Shown here in pieces: positions 6,799-14,467 of a DNA stretch of 45,707 nucleotides (positions are counted from its first letter, which is position 1; every line of letters begins with the position of its first letter). The translations under genes were made by a program, and so were the position numbers. The DNA is from a virus: positions 1 to 45,707 of the IMG/VR virus record IMGVR_UViG_3300010430_000100. One strand, 5' to 3'. A model generated the notes under the pieces. The model was given only the letters and a program-made list of their open reading frames with translations. It did no database searches and was not told the DNA's origin.

Positions 6799-7331
6799 TG
6801 AACGCGCGGAGATACTACAAGGTATATGGCGAGACTAAAGCCAAGTGCGAAGAAGTCCTAGATGACTACAACCGAATGATTGACGCGGTTCACAGCTGGG
6901 CCATGTCGCATGGCGGCAAGGGTTATTGGCGCGAAGGGAGCCGGGTTTCAGGTATCACGATTGACGCGACCAAGAAAAAGCCCGAAGGCTGGTTGATCAA
7001 TAAGCAATATCACTCACCAGACACGGCCTATTTGAAGCCGGACAAGCGAACCAAGGTGGGCAAGAGATTGGAGACTGAAATCTCAGGGCTGCCGAACCCG
7101 TTCAGATCGAACCTAGTGGGTGAGGCTTTTGGAGTTGGCGCGTTCGTTATATCAACGCAAGCATCAAAATGCATATGCTGGCTGCACATGGAGCGGTGCG
7201 AGGGCGAAATAATTTTGTCAGTGCCGATTGCAAATGATAGCTTCGGAGATGAAGGAGTTACCAAGTTCAAGCCTGACCATGCCGAAGAAATAACATACGG
7301 CGAATATATGATCATGACAGGTCAATCCTGA
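6798..7331 (+). CDS. Unknown protein, third of Spo11-like cassette
   Basis: A 177-residue protein starting in a TAATG overlap with the previous gene. It is basic in the first 90 residues, with aromatic-rich patches (GKGYWREG, KCICWLHMERC), and acidic towards the C terminus. The spaced Cys/His residues near 143-153 could bind a metal. No family is recognised. It is the last gene before the plus-strand terminator at 7347. Confidence 0.65.
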   Translation: MNARRYYKVYGETKAKCEEVLDDYNRMIDAVHSWAMSHGGKGYWREGSRVSGITIDATKKKPEGWLINKQYHSPDTAYLKPDKRTKVGKRLETEISGLPNPFRSNLVGEAFGVGAFVISTQASKCICWLHMERCEGEIILSVPIANDSFGDEGVTKFKPDHAEEITYGEYMIMTGQS

Positions 7332-7346
7332 TACCTCCCAAACTGG

Positions 7347-7378
7347 CCCGGCAATCTTAGATTGTCGGGTATTTTTTT
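7347..7378 (+). terminator. Rho-independent terminator of left block
   Basis: The stem CCCGGCAATC / GATTGTCGGG (7347-7356 with 7360-7369, one G-U pair) has a 3-base loop and is followed by TATTTTTTTAT. It ends the rightward early transcript 15 bases after the last stop codon. Confidence 0.85.
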
Positions 7379-7391
7379 ATCCGCCCAAAAG

Positions 7392-7421
7392 AAAAGGGCC
7401 AGCTAAAAAACTGACCCTTTT
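7392..7421 (-). terminator. Terminator downstream of endolysin
   Basis: Arms AAAAGGGCCAG (7392-7402) and CTGACCCTTTT (7411-7421) form a stem with one mismatch or wobble. On the minus strand it is followed by CTTTTGG. It faces the plus-strand terminator and closes the endolysin transcript. Confidence 0.65.
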
Positions 7422-7500
7422 CCCCAAAAGCAAAATCAACGGATACCAGCAAGAGACCGTGACAAGCTATCATTACACCAAGCCGAAGCCCGGCGCAACA

Positions 7501-8310
7501 CTAAATCGCAACAGAGGCGGCTTTGTCGTAAGCCTCAGCACGCGCTTTCTCTTGTTGACCGCGCAGGAATGCAAGCCCGGCGCACACAAGCAGCACCGCA
7601 GCCACGCACAATAGCCAAGAATTACCGTTTGAAATATAGTCGGTCGCCACGACAGCAATCGACCCGGTGCCGCCAGTCGCAGAAGTTTTGCCAGCCCGTT
7701 TGGATTTGGTCTTGGCTGTTTTTGCTTCTGCCTTGAGTGTTTCAACCTTGTGCGCTTCTGACGCGGAAGTCTGGCGACCTTGACTTAGGAACATCGACAT
7801 TGCGAACGCTTCATTCTCAGCAACGCGCCGTGTCCAACCCTTGCCGAACGTCTTGAAGATCGACAGGCCGCGCAAGAAGGACATGCGTTGACGCGCCACG
7901 GCTTTGATCATATCCGCGCCATAGGATTTATTGATTGCCTTGAGCGTGAGAGTTCCAATCGCACCGTCAGGCTTTGCCCCGGAAATGCGCTGAATGCACT
8001 TGGCGGCGCGACCAGTGCCAGAGTTTACGCCGTAATCGTAGACAACAGCATCCACGCCAATTGGCAGATCATCACCGCGCAGTTTATCCCAATATTTTTT
8101 CTCGTAGATGCCCACCGCAGTGTCTTTGGTGATGCTCGGAATATGCAAATGAGGGAATGCATGGGCCGCGATCCCCATGTTTGTGCCGAGCAGCCGACCC
8201 TTGCCGACCTTGCCACCCGTCCAATTGCCGGGGTCTTTCGGGTTGTTGGTATAACCGCCCTCATGCTTCAGAGTGGCTTCGATAATTTTTCGTTTAAACT
8301 TGATAGCCAT
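7501..8310 (-). CDS. GH108 endolysin with C-terminal membrane anchor
   Basis: A 269-residue lysozyme-like enzyme that cuts peptidoglycan. The N terminus has HEGGYTNNPKDPGN, the signature of glycoside hydrolase family 108 with the catalytic Glu at 17 and the conserved TnmGIaahaf segment. Residues about 88-155 match the PG_binding_3 domain found behind GH108 (YDYGVNSGTGRAAK, DGAIGTLT). After a Lys/Ala/Thr-rich linker (about 190-215) comes one hydrophobic helix (about 232-248) and a short charged tail. GH108 endolysins more often lack a C-terminal membrane segment. There is no N-terminal signal. The gene stands alone, 9.6 kb from the holin and spanin genes, with its own leader and terminator. 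Confidence 0.9.
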   Translation of the reverse strand: MAIKFKRKIIEATLKHEGGYTNNPKDPGNWTGGKVGKGRLLGTNMGIAAHAFPHLHIPSITKDTAVGIYEKKYWDKLRGDDLPIGVDAVVYDYGVNSGTGRAAKCIQRISGAKPDGAIGTLTLKAINKSYGADMIKAVARQRMSFLRGLSIFKTFGKGWTRRVAENEAFAMSMFLSQGRQTSASEAHKVETLKAEAKTAKTKSKRAGKTSATGGTGSIAVVATDYISNGNSWLLCVAAVLLVCAGLAFLRGQQEKARAEAYDKAASVAI

Positions 8311-8523
8311 AATTCACCTTTTCAAATGGTTTAGGTGATTACGGTTAGCATAATTTCTGCTAAAGTGAAATTGTGGTTTCATCCACGATAGTTTGCGGCA
8401 CTCCTTGGCAGACATCAGCTTGCGTATGCTGTATCAGGACCACCGCTCGACGGGTCAGACCCAACCAGTCGCCGCAATGCTTAGGCAATCGAAGCTGGTT
8501 AAGCGGGGTAAACGCAGAGAGAT
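8311..8523. other. Endolysin leader region with operator-like repeat
   Basis: About 210 bases without a supported gene. TTAGCA (8345-8350) and TGCTAA (8358-8363) form an inverted repeat with a 7-base spacer, about 35-50 bases upstream of the endolysin start, a suitable place for a regulator of the lysis enzyme. The part from 8365 to 8520 has several short complementary stretches and may fold as RNA, but no known RNA family or tRNA is recognised. No clear -35/-10 pair is seen. Confidence 0.4.
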
Positions 8524-8561
8524 AAAGGGCGCAAGCTTGGAATGAGCCAAGAGCGCCCTTT
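8524..8561 (-). terminator. Terminator after VapE-like gene
   Basis: AAAGGGCGC (8524-8532) pairs with GCGCCCTTT (8553-8561), and an inner CTTGG/CCAAG pair extends the stem. On the minus strand it follows the VapE-like stop within 7 bases and runs into TTTATCTCTC. On the plus strand it also ends in TTTACTTT. Confidence 0.7.
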
Positions 8562-8567
8562 ACTTTA

Positions 8568-10040
8568 TCACCAATCGGCACTGTCAAAGTTCATGGCATC
8601 AGGGGAAACGTAGCTGATACCGTCAGTTCCTTCACGCTTCGCGATCCAGCCGAGATGTTTCATCACGCGACCAACGCGGCCAGAGTGCCGCCAATCAGCG
8701 TCTTTCGTTAGAACGCCGATAGCCCTTAGAACTTCGCTTTGATCAATCTTGGTTTTGCCGTGGATAGCGTCTTTAATTGGGCCAGTCCAAACGTCGATAT
8801 CTGTTCTGATTTCTTGCTCTATCTTGGCAAAATCTTCTTCCTCTTGCGTCAGCCACCATTGCTCACCAGCGCGATAAAGCGTTAGAGCTTCGGCCCAAAT
8901 CTGGTCACGATCACGCTCGACAGCTTCAATGTCAATCTTACCCACAGTGACAGGCCAGAACCGACGCGCCCCGGTGCTATCGCGCAAGTATGCATTGCCT
9001 TCGGGGTTAATCGTGCCGACCATGACAGCCCGGCGCGGCGCTTCAATGATGTTGCGCCCGTATGGCGGACGGAAACGATCAGTTTGGCGCGTGACGAACT
9101 TCTTAACGTTGTTGGTTTCTGACTGCGAGAAGCGGTGCATCTCGGCAATCTCGATACACCAAACGCCCTGCATCTCCATCATGGCATCCTTCGATCCAAT
9201 GTCAGACAGTTCATCAGTGAAGAATTGCCGCCCGTACAATGCCGGGAGAACGCTCGACTTGCGAGCGCCTTGCTTGCCCTCAAGAATTGGCATGGTGTCA
9301 ACCTTGCAGCCCGGTTGCAGCGCACGTGCAATGCTCGATATCAACCAGCGCTTTGAAACGATCCGCGAGTAATCGCTATCTTCTGCACCTAGATATTCAG
9401 TCATGAACCCGGCAACGCGCGAAGCCCCGTCCCACTTCAAGCCCTCAAGATACTCAGTCAGATCATCATATGCGAACGCATTGGCCACCACGTCGATCAC
9501 AGGGGCAAGTGAACTTGGTTTTGGAGACATGTAGAAACTTTCAAGCCACATGGTTGCTTCTGCAATATCGGTGTCAGATATTGGCCGAGGCTGGAACCCG
9601 TCATCTTCCCAAGGCGGCTGGCGGTCGATATAAACCTTGCGCCGGAATTTGTCATAGGCAAACACGCCGCGCATTTCAGGATGATTTTCTAGGAACAAGC
9701 GCCAGTTCTTTGACGCGCCGGGCTTCGGCTTCCCATCTTCATTCTCGACCAGCTGCGCCATCCAACCGTCATCGGCCTTGTGAACCTTGCGCGTTTTGAT
9801 CTGCACAACTTCAGCTGGTTGCGCATTGTCGTTGCTGCGCATTTGCTGCACTGGCTCATTTGCATCGCGCGGTGAGGGGTTCTCACTTGGCGCTGGCGCT
9901 GGCGGTGTCCACTCGCGCACAGTCGAGCGCATGAAATTATCGATATCGGATTTTGTCCAACCGTCAGCAACGGCATCGGCGCAATCCCATCCTTTAGGTG
10001 GCAGCTTGCCAGCGTCCCAATCCTTGAACGAATAGACCAT
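8568..10040 (-). CDS. VapE/virulence-associated E family helicase-ATPase
   Basis: A 490-residue protein of the VapE superfamily (P-loop ATPases related to D5 and SF3 replicative helicases). Residues 1-100 are a Pro-rich, flexible N terminus. The ATPase domain spans about 170-420, with the Walker A variant GKQGARKS at 255-262, an aromatic/acidic Walker B region (GVWCIEIAEM), and the conserved FRPPYGR and TGARRFWPV segments typical of this family. It probably unwinds DNA at the phage origin. The ATG overlaps the stop of the primase (TAATG), so primase and helicase are made together. Confidence 0.88.
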   Translation of the reverse strand: MVYSFKDWDAGKLPPKGWDCADAVADGWTKSDIDNFMRSTVREWTPPAPAPSENPSPRDANEPVQQMRSNDNAQPAEVVQIKTRKVHKADDGWMAQLVENEDGKPKPGASKNWRLFLENHPEMRGVFAYDKFRRKVYIDRQPPWEDDGFQPRPISDTDIAEATMWLESFYMSPKPSSLAPVIDVVANAFAYDDLTEYLEGLKWDGASRVAGFMTEYLGAEDSDYSRIVSKRWLISSIARALQPGCKVDTMPILEGKQGARKSSVLPALYGRQFFTDELSDIGSKDAMMEMQGVWCIEIAEMHRFSQSETNNVKKFVTRQTDRFRPPYGRNIIEAPRRAVMVGTINPEGNAYLRDSTGARRFWPVTVGKIDIEAVERDRDQIWAEALTLYRAGEQWWLTQEEEDFAKIEQEIRTDIDVWTGPIKDAIHGKTKIDQSEVLRAIGVLTKDADWRHSGRVGRVMKHLGWIAKREGTDGISYVSPDAMNFDSADW

Positions 10041-10921
10041 TATATCACCGCCACGACTTCACAGACGCGGACGCGACAATCAAGCTTAGTCAGGATTGCA
10101 GCAATTTCGTCAGAAACCTTCATGCCGGGATCATCATTGTCAGGCCAGATCACCACATTGCGACCAGCAAGCGGCGACCAGTCGACATACTTCACGCCTT
10201 GAGTGCCACCCGGCCATGACACACAGGCCCGGCCAGTTGCGGCTTCCATTGCATCTCGGCACTTCTCGCCTTCAACAACGATAACTTGCTTCTTGTCCGC
10301 GATCCGGTCAAGACCGTAAAGCATCCGAGGCTTTTCAAACGGGAACCGTGACCAGCATTTAGTCCCATCAGGCAGTTCAACAAACCGGATCATTGGGGTT
10401 TCTTTGCCGCCGCCTTGCATTTCCCGGCGCAGAACATAGCCCATGAGCGATCCGTCAGCCTTCCGGTATGGATGCACCAACGAAGGCACAAGCTTGCCCC
10501 ATGCGCGATCTGTGCCAGCGCGTTTAGGATTGTAGACGCGAACAGTCTGGCCAACTTTTATTTCGCCAGCAGGATCGACAGGGATAATTCCCTTGTAAGG
10601 ATCGACGGTTTCAATTTGGCGCGGCCTAACGTTATGCCCGGCAGCTTTGCGCCCGGTCAAAATCTCGATTGCGTCAGGCAGCTTTACGCCCTTAATCATC
10701 TGCACGAAATCGAGGACATCACCCTTTGCGCCGCAGCCGAAGCAATGCATCATCTCAGCGCCATTGCGCCCATTAAACACGGTAAAGGATGCAGTCTTTT
10801 CGGAATGGAACGGACAGCACCCGGCCCACTCGTCACCATCTTTCTTCAAGTCAACGCCAAAGCTTTGCGCCGTGGCGACTAAGGAGATATCCCTGCGGAT
10901 TTGTTCTATATCATTGCCCAT
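10040..10921 (-). CDS. DnaG-type primase (CHC2 zinc finger + TOPRIM)
   Basis: A 293-residue protein from the ATG at 10921. A longer frame to 10990 would run through the operator at 10953 and is unlikely. The zinc finger is Cys36-x2-His39-x20-Cys60-x2-Cys63 (CPFHSEKTASF, MMHCFGCGAKGD), the CHC2 domain that reads the priming template. TOPRIM motifs follow: VVEGEKC (catalytic Glu) and WPDNDDPG (metal-binding Asp residues). It is shorter than bacterial DnaG and lacks a DnaB-binding domain, fitting a partnership with the VapE-like helicase next door. Expression is probably controlled by the palindrome at 10953. Confidence 0.9.
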   Translation of the reverse strand: MGNDIEQIRRDISLVATAQSFGVDLKKDGDEWAGCCPFHSEKTASFTVFNGRNGAEMMHCFGCGAKGDVLDFVQMIKGVKLPDAIEILTGRKAAGHNVRPRQIETVDPYKGIIPVDPAGEIKVGQTVRVYNPKRAGTDRAWGKLVPSLVHPYRKADGSLMGYVLRREMQGGGKETPMIRFVELPDGTKCWSRFPFEKPRMLYGLDRIADKKQVIVVEGEKCRDAMEAATGRACVSWPGGTQGVKYVDWSPLAGRNVVIWPDNDDPGMKVSDEIAAILTKLDCRVRVCEVVAVI

Positions 10922-10952
10922 ATTATTGCTCTTGCTTTGCTGATTTGCTTTT

Positions 10953-10969
10953 GTTGTGACATTCACAAC
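10953..10969. promoter_or_regulatory. Operator site 2, perfect dyad
   Basis: GTTGTGA-CAT-TCACAAC, a perfect 7-3-7 palindrome, the best copy of the phage operator. It lies 32 bases upstream of the primase start. On the minus strand a possible -35 TTGCTT (10994-10989) and -10 TATGTT (10972-10967) with a 16-base spacer place the -10 at the edge of the dyad. Confidence 0.75.
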
Positions 10970-10994
10970 ATAATTGAAGCCGGATTGCAAGCAA
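10967..10994 (-). promoter_or_regulatory. Possible primase promoter
   Basis: TTGCTT and TATGTT spaced by 16 bases on the minus strand, the -10 overlapping operator site 2. The -35 is weak. Position just before primase and VapE, after a hairpin-rich gap, supports a separate transcription start here. Confidence 0.4.
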
Positions 10995-11039
10995 ATATTT
11001 TTTTGCGGCCCCGGTCAATGGCTATTTGTTTTGAAGCAA

Positions 11040-11111
11040 GGGCTGACACGCAAGACGCGAAACAATAACGAGCGCGTCAGCCCCAAGGTTTGGCGCGGGA
11101 GGTTGCGCCAA
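11040..11111. other. Two hairpins between nuclease and primase genes
   Basis: The first stem pairs 11040-11051 with 11072-11083 (11 of 12 bases, loop of 20). The second pairs TTGGCGC (11090-11096) with GCGCCAA (11105-11111) around an 8-base loop. Neither is followed by a T run on the minus strand, so they look more like RNA processing, mRNA-end or attenuation structures than classical terminators. Confidence 0.5.
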
Positions 11112-11121
11112 TACACCATAT

Positions 11122-11535
11122 CTAGGTCAACATTGTTTTTTGAAGAACAATCTTCTCTAATTCTTCTTCGTTGTGGGCAATCCCGGCGAAGCCGCCAGCG
11201 CCCTTAACCGCATTGATCCAAGTGATTTGTTCAGGTGTTGCCTTGGTGTTTTCCTTAACTTCGACCTGAACGCAAACGCCAATCGTTTGCCCTACCATAT
11301 CCGGGGTAATCTTGACGGGAACCCACCCGCCAAGATCAGACATGCCTTTTACCCCGGCATGGAATGGACGAGCGCCACGGATCAGCACATCACCATCCTT
11401 CGCAATGACACGATCACCAGCGGACAGGCGGCGAGTTTTACCAACCCACGCCATGCCCGTATTCTGCCGGAACAATCGCGCCCCGATTTTGGTTGCGTGA
11501 ACCTGCAACCGACGCATCAAGCTTACCTCAGACAT
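11122..11535 (-). CDS. VRR-NUC family nuclease
   Basis: A 137-residue protein starting in a TAATG overlap with the SSB stop. It shows the VRR-NUC (PD-(D/E)XK) pattern: LFRQNTG near the N terminus, GMSDLGGW with the metal-binding Asp, QVEVKEN with the E-x-K catalytic pair, then ATPEQ..W...V...GGFAGIA. Stand-alone VRR-NUC enzymes in phages are thought to be structure-specific endonucleases acting on replication or recombination intermediates, such as branched DNA. Its place between SSB and primase fits a replication-repair role. Confidence 0.85.
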   Translation of the reverse strand: MSEVSLMRRLQVHATKIGARLFRQNTGMAWVGKTRRLSAGDRVIAKDGDVLIRGARPFHAGVKGMSDLGGWVPVKITPDMVGQTIGVCVQVEVKENTKATPEQITWINAVKGAGGFAGIAHNEEELEKIVLQKTMLT

Positions 11536-11987
11536 TAGACGCGCCACTCAGGACCAAACGGGATATCGTCATCAGCATGACCGCCAGCTTGAGGGCGACC
11601 ACCGCCACCACCGCCGCCGCCACCAGAATTGCCGCCGCCATTGCCGCCGAGCATAACCAAGTTAGACTTGAAACCTTGCAGCACAATCTCAGTGGAATAG
11701 CGATCATTCCCGTCTTGATCCTGCCACTTGCGAGTTTGCAACTGGCCTTCAATGTAGACCTTCGAACCCTTGGTCAGATATTGCTCAGCGACCCGCGCCA
11801 AACCTTCGCTAAAAATAACGACCCTATGCCATTCGGTTTTCTCGCGCTGTTCGTTGGTGTTTTTATCTTTCCAACGCTCAGATGTCGCGATCTTCAGCGT
11901 AACAATAGGGCGACCATCTTGAGTGTTGCGGACCTCAGGATCAGCGCCGAGATTGCCCACCAAAATAACTTTATTTACTGACGACAT
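11535..11987 (-). CDS. ssb: Single-stranded DNA-binding protein
   Basis: A 150-residue protein with an OB-fold: [17 protein letters not shown] at the N terminus, TEWHRVVIF, and [16 protein letters not shown], all close to bacterial SSB. A Gly-rich linker of about 20 residues follows. The acidic tip that recruits host replication proteins (DDDIPF) is present but followed by GPEWRV, so it is not the extreme C terminus as in most bacterial SSBs. It coats ssDNA during replication and RecET recombination. It is coupled by TAATG to the MazG-like gene upstream and the nuclease downstream. Confidence 0.95.
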   Translation of the reverse strand: MSSVNKVILVGNLGADPEVRNTQDGRPIVTLKIATSERWKDKNTNEQREKTEWHRVVIFSEGLARVAEQYLTKGSKVYIEGQLQTRKWQDQDGNDRYSTEIVLQGFKSNLVMLGGNGGGNSGGGGGGGGGRPQAGGHADDDIPFGPEWRV

Positions 11988-12370
11988 TAGAATTGTTTCC
12001 CGTTGTTTTTGCGGTTCTCAATTTTGTGATCCGCGCGATTTTTGTTGTATTCCATTTTCTCGACGACAGCGCCGCCAAGATCAAGCCCCATGTACCCGGC
12101 CAGATCAGCTATGCGGATTACTGCATCAGCAAGTTCAACCTCTATCCCCGTCCGGTGCGGCAGGTGATCATCAGGCAAACCCTTGCGAACAGCTTCAAGA
12201 CCCTCGCTAATTTCCGAATGGATCAGAGCAATCATCTCGCCCACATTGCGCCGGACAGGGCGACCCGTTTTTGGGTCATTGTACCATCCCGCAGCCTTTG
12301 AATTGCCATGCGCCGTTTCGGTCAGGGCAGACAGCCCTGCCACGATCAGAGCATTTCCAGCTTGTTTCAT
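11987..12370 (-). CDS. MazG-like nucleotide pyrophosphohydrolase
   Basis: A 127-residue all-helical protein. [14 protein letters not shown] and [21 protein letters not shown] give the E-x2-E/x-E and E-x2-D metal-binding pattern of the MazG/all-alpha NTP pyrophosphatase superfamily, and the N-terminal region is helical. Such enzymes hydrolyse (d)NTPs, often non-canonical ones, or lower alarmone signals. In phages they are often placed with replication genes, as here between the helicase and SSB. An AGGAGAAAG ribosome binding site lies before the ATG. Confidence 0.82.
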   Translation of the reverse strand: MKQAGNALIVAGLSALTETAHGNSKAAGWYNDPKTGRPVRRNVGEMIALIHSEISEGLEAVRKGLPDDHLPHRTGIEVELADAVIRIADLAGYMGLDLGGAVVEKMEYNKNRADHKIENRKNNGKQF

Positions 12371-12385
12371 TTCTCTTTCTCCTAG

Positions 12386-13780
12386 TTATGCCCGGCGTTT
12401 CTGTTTTGCCAGCCGAGCGGTGTAAATCTTACTAGCCCAATGAGCCGGGTTTTTATAACCGCGATCAGTTGCGAGCGCGATTAATTCTTCTAACGTGCCA
12501 GCCTTGGCTTGCTCGATTTTCTTTTGCCTGCGCAATTCTTGCACGTTGATTTCTTCTAGTTCGCCTTCGACCTCAGTATGAGAGCGCACTTGAGCTTCAT
12601 CTTGGTGTCCACAAACAGGACAGACCGGAGCCGGGTTGAATGTAGCGAAACAGTTCTTGCAGATTTTTGGGCTGACCTCGCCAGCGTTGCCCTTCTTTTT
12701 CTTGCGACCTTCAAGCGACCACTCGCGGTCATCATCAGGCAAGCCGAGCCGCCCGATATTACCCACCAAATCCAACAACACTGCCGGGTAATCTTTGCGC
12801 CGCAGCGCCCGGCCTAACTGTTGCAAGTGCTTTGCCAGTGATTTTGTTGGCGCGTATTGCAAGACCGCCTCAATCGTTACATCACGATCCACTTGCGCCG
12901 ACAGGTCAAACCCTTCGCAGAACAATTGGCAATTCACGATCACATCAAGCTGACGATCTGCGAACGCATGGAACGCGCGATCACGATCATTCGTTGGCGT
13001 GTTACCATCCAGCGCCACAGCGTTAATACCACTCGCCCGGAACTCGGCAGCCAATTGCTCAGAACGCGCCACAGAAGGCGCGAATGCAATCGTGCGCTTA
13101 CCACCCGCATACTTGCGCCAATGGCCCACAGCCCCCGCTAAAACCGCCTTGCCGGACATAATTTCATCGATCTGACTATTTACATAATCGCCTTTTCCAG
13201 TGCGAACCCCGGTCAAGTCAATCCCGGCAGGTGCGAACGCGCGATATCTGGACAATCGACCAGCCTCGATAAGATCGGCAACGCTCGGCCCCATCACCAT
13301 TGTGTCCCAAAGATCACCCAAAGGTTTACCGTCGAGCCGCTCAGGTGTGCCAGTCAAGCCGATAAGCTTCGCGCCAGTGCCTTTATAGTGCAGCGTAACG
13401 GAGGCCCAACCAGCCGAAGCCGACAGGTGCGCTTCATCGACCATAACATAGTCGGCCTCGATATTGTGCTTGCGGTTTTTCAGAGTGTCGATTGACGCAA
13501 TGTAGACCCGGTGCAGTGGGTTATAGTGCCGACCCGAAGCGATATATGAGAATGGTATGCCAACCTTTTCAAATGTCTTTGCAGTCTGTTTGATCAGGTC
13601 AACCCGGTGAACACAGAAGATCACGCGCTTGCCAGCGTTATAGATTAACTCTATCAGCTTTGCGGCCAAGACCGTTTTACCGAAGCCAGTCGGCGCGTAA
13701 ACCAGAACAGAGCCATGAGTGCGAAGGGCAACGCGCAACTTGGTGCGCACGTCCTCTTGATCATCAAATAGCTTTATCAT
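12386..13780 (-). CDS. SF2 DEAH-type helicase with C-terminal zinc ribbon
   Basis: A 464-residue protein. The start at 13780 is chosen because the frame upstream lies within the preceding gene. Motifs in order: Walker A APTGFGKT, motif Ia region, DEAH box (MVDEAH), motif III LTGTPER, and motif VI QQLGRALRR, as in UvrB/RecG/RAD25-like SF2 helicases of phages. Two CxxC pairs (CKNC, CPVC) near residue 385-405 form a zinc ribbon, and a charged helix ends the protein. It probably unwinds DNA in replication or recombination. It overlaps the GcrA-like gene by 17 bases. Confidence 0.9.
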   Translation of the reverse strand: MIKLFDDQEDVRTKLRVALRTHGSVLVYAPTGFGKTVLAAKLIELIYNAGKRVIFCVHRVDLIKQTAKTFEKVGIPFSYIASGRHYNPLHRVYIASIDTLKNRKHNIEADYVMVDEAHLSASAGWASVTLHYKGTGAKLIGLTGTPERLDGKPLGDLWDTMVMGPSVADLIEAGRLSRYRAFAPAGIDLTGVRTGKGDYVNSQIDEIMSGKAVLAGAVGHWRKYAGGKRTIAFAPSVARSEQLAAEFRASGINAVALDGNTPTNDRDRAFHAFADRQLDVIVNCQLFCEGFDLSAQVDRDVTIEAVLQYAPTKSLAKHLQQLGRALRRKDYPAVLLDLVGNIGRLGLPDDDREWSLEGRKKKKGNAGEVSPKICKNCFATFNPAPVCPVCGHQDEAQVRSHTEVEGELEEINVQELRRQKKIEQAKAGTLEELIALATDRGYKNPAHWASKIYTARLAKQKRRA

Positions 13781-14234
13781 CTGGAACCCCGGTGTAAGCG
13801 AGTTTTGCGTGACAGGTGCAATAAGCGCCCCGGCTTCTCTTGTGACCACAGAAGCCACCGTCTACAGGCCAGCGGCATTTGTTCGGGGAAAGCTCCATAA
13901 TGCTGACAGGCGCAGACCCCGGCAAACAGTGAAACCGTTTTTCGTATCTGCTTTTCTCGCGCTTTTCATCATCATGAATGTTGACCCGCGCAACCGTGGC
14001 AATGCGCCCCGGCTTCTCTTTCTTTTTCCGAAGCGCCCCGGTTCCAGCGCCACGGTTCCAGCCGTTTTGTGAGTTTGCCATGACCACGTTATTGCGTGAG
14101 CAAAACCCAATCACCGCGTTTCGAGTTGCGCCCGGAACTCTTTGCGCAATCTTGCCAGCACTCAGCCCCTTGTTGATCATATCTATGACCAGAGCATGTT
14201 TCTCATTGTGAGATAATTCTTGCCAAGGTGTCAT
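13764..14234 (-). CDS. GcrA-family transcription regulator
   Basis: A 156-residue protein with both ends of the GcrA family. The N-terminal HTH (about 25-48, SAGKIAQRVPGATRNAVIGF) matches the GcrA DNA-binding domain. The C-terminal part (about 111-148) carries SIMELSPNKCRWP, FCG and YCTCHAKLAY, the family's conserved zinc-like Cys/His block (Cys120, Cys129, Cys139, His142). The basic linker between them is short. In alphaproteobacteria GcrA binds sigma70-RNA polymerase and activates promoters carrying CcrM-methylated GANTC. This phage genome almost lacks GANTC, so the protein may act on host promoters or compete with host GcrA. Its start overlaps the previous stop (ATGA). Confidence 0.88.
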   Translation of the reverse strand: MTPWQELSHNEKHALVIDMINKGLSAGKIAQRVPGATRNAVIGFCSRNNVVMANSQNGWNRGAGTGALRKKKEKPGRIATVARVNIHDDEKREKSRYEKRFHCLPGSAPVSIMELSPNKCRWPVDGGFCGHKRSRGAYCTCHAKLAYTGVPDDKAI

Positions 14235-14467
14235 CTTCTACCCGTCACTAATCGTTTGATTTGCTTTTCGTGTTTGGACATTAGGCGCAATCGATTTGAT
14301 GTTGATTTCAAATCTTCTAGCTGCGCCTTATCCAGTATTGCGTTAAACGAAAGAACAACCTTGCCGCGTTGGTCAGTCGTTGCTCCCTTGACAATGTAAT
14401 CAAGCAGGTCAGCTTGATCTTCAAATGTCATGGGTGGTCTTGGTTTTTCCTGCTCACCCTTTATCAT
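14231..14467 (-). CDS. Small basic early protein
   Basis: A 78-residue protein whose ATG lies inside the end of the HTH gene and whose stop overlaps the GcrA-like start (ATGA). It is mostly helical with a basic C terminus. No family is recognised. Position between two transcription regulators suggests a role in the same control circuit, but that is only context. Confidence 0.6.
   Translation of the reverse strand: MIKGEQEKPRPPMTFEDQADLLDYIVKGATTDQRGKVVLSFNAILDKAQLEDLKSTSNRLRLMSKHEKQIKRLVTGRR

Noticed and set aside
8360-8587. Minus-strand open frame between endolysin and VapE-like genes
   Set aside because: Runs through the VapE terminator and over the end of the VapE gene in another frame; no start signal.
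11528-11752. Frames opposite the SSB Gly-rich linker
   Set aside because: Low-complexity GGN codons remove stops from the other frames; the OB-fold frame is certain.
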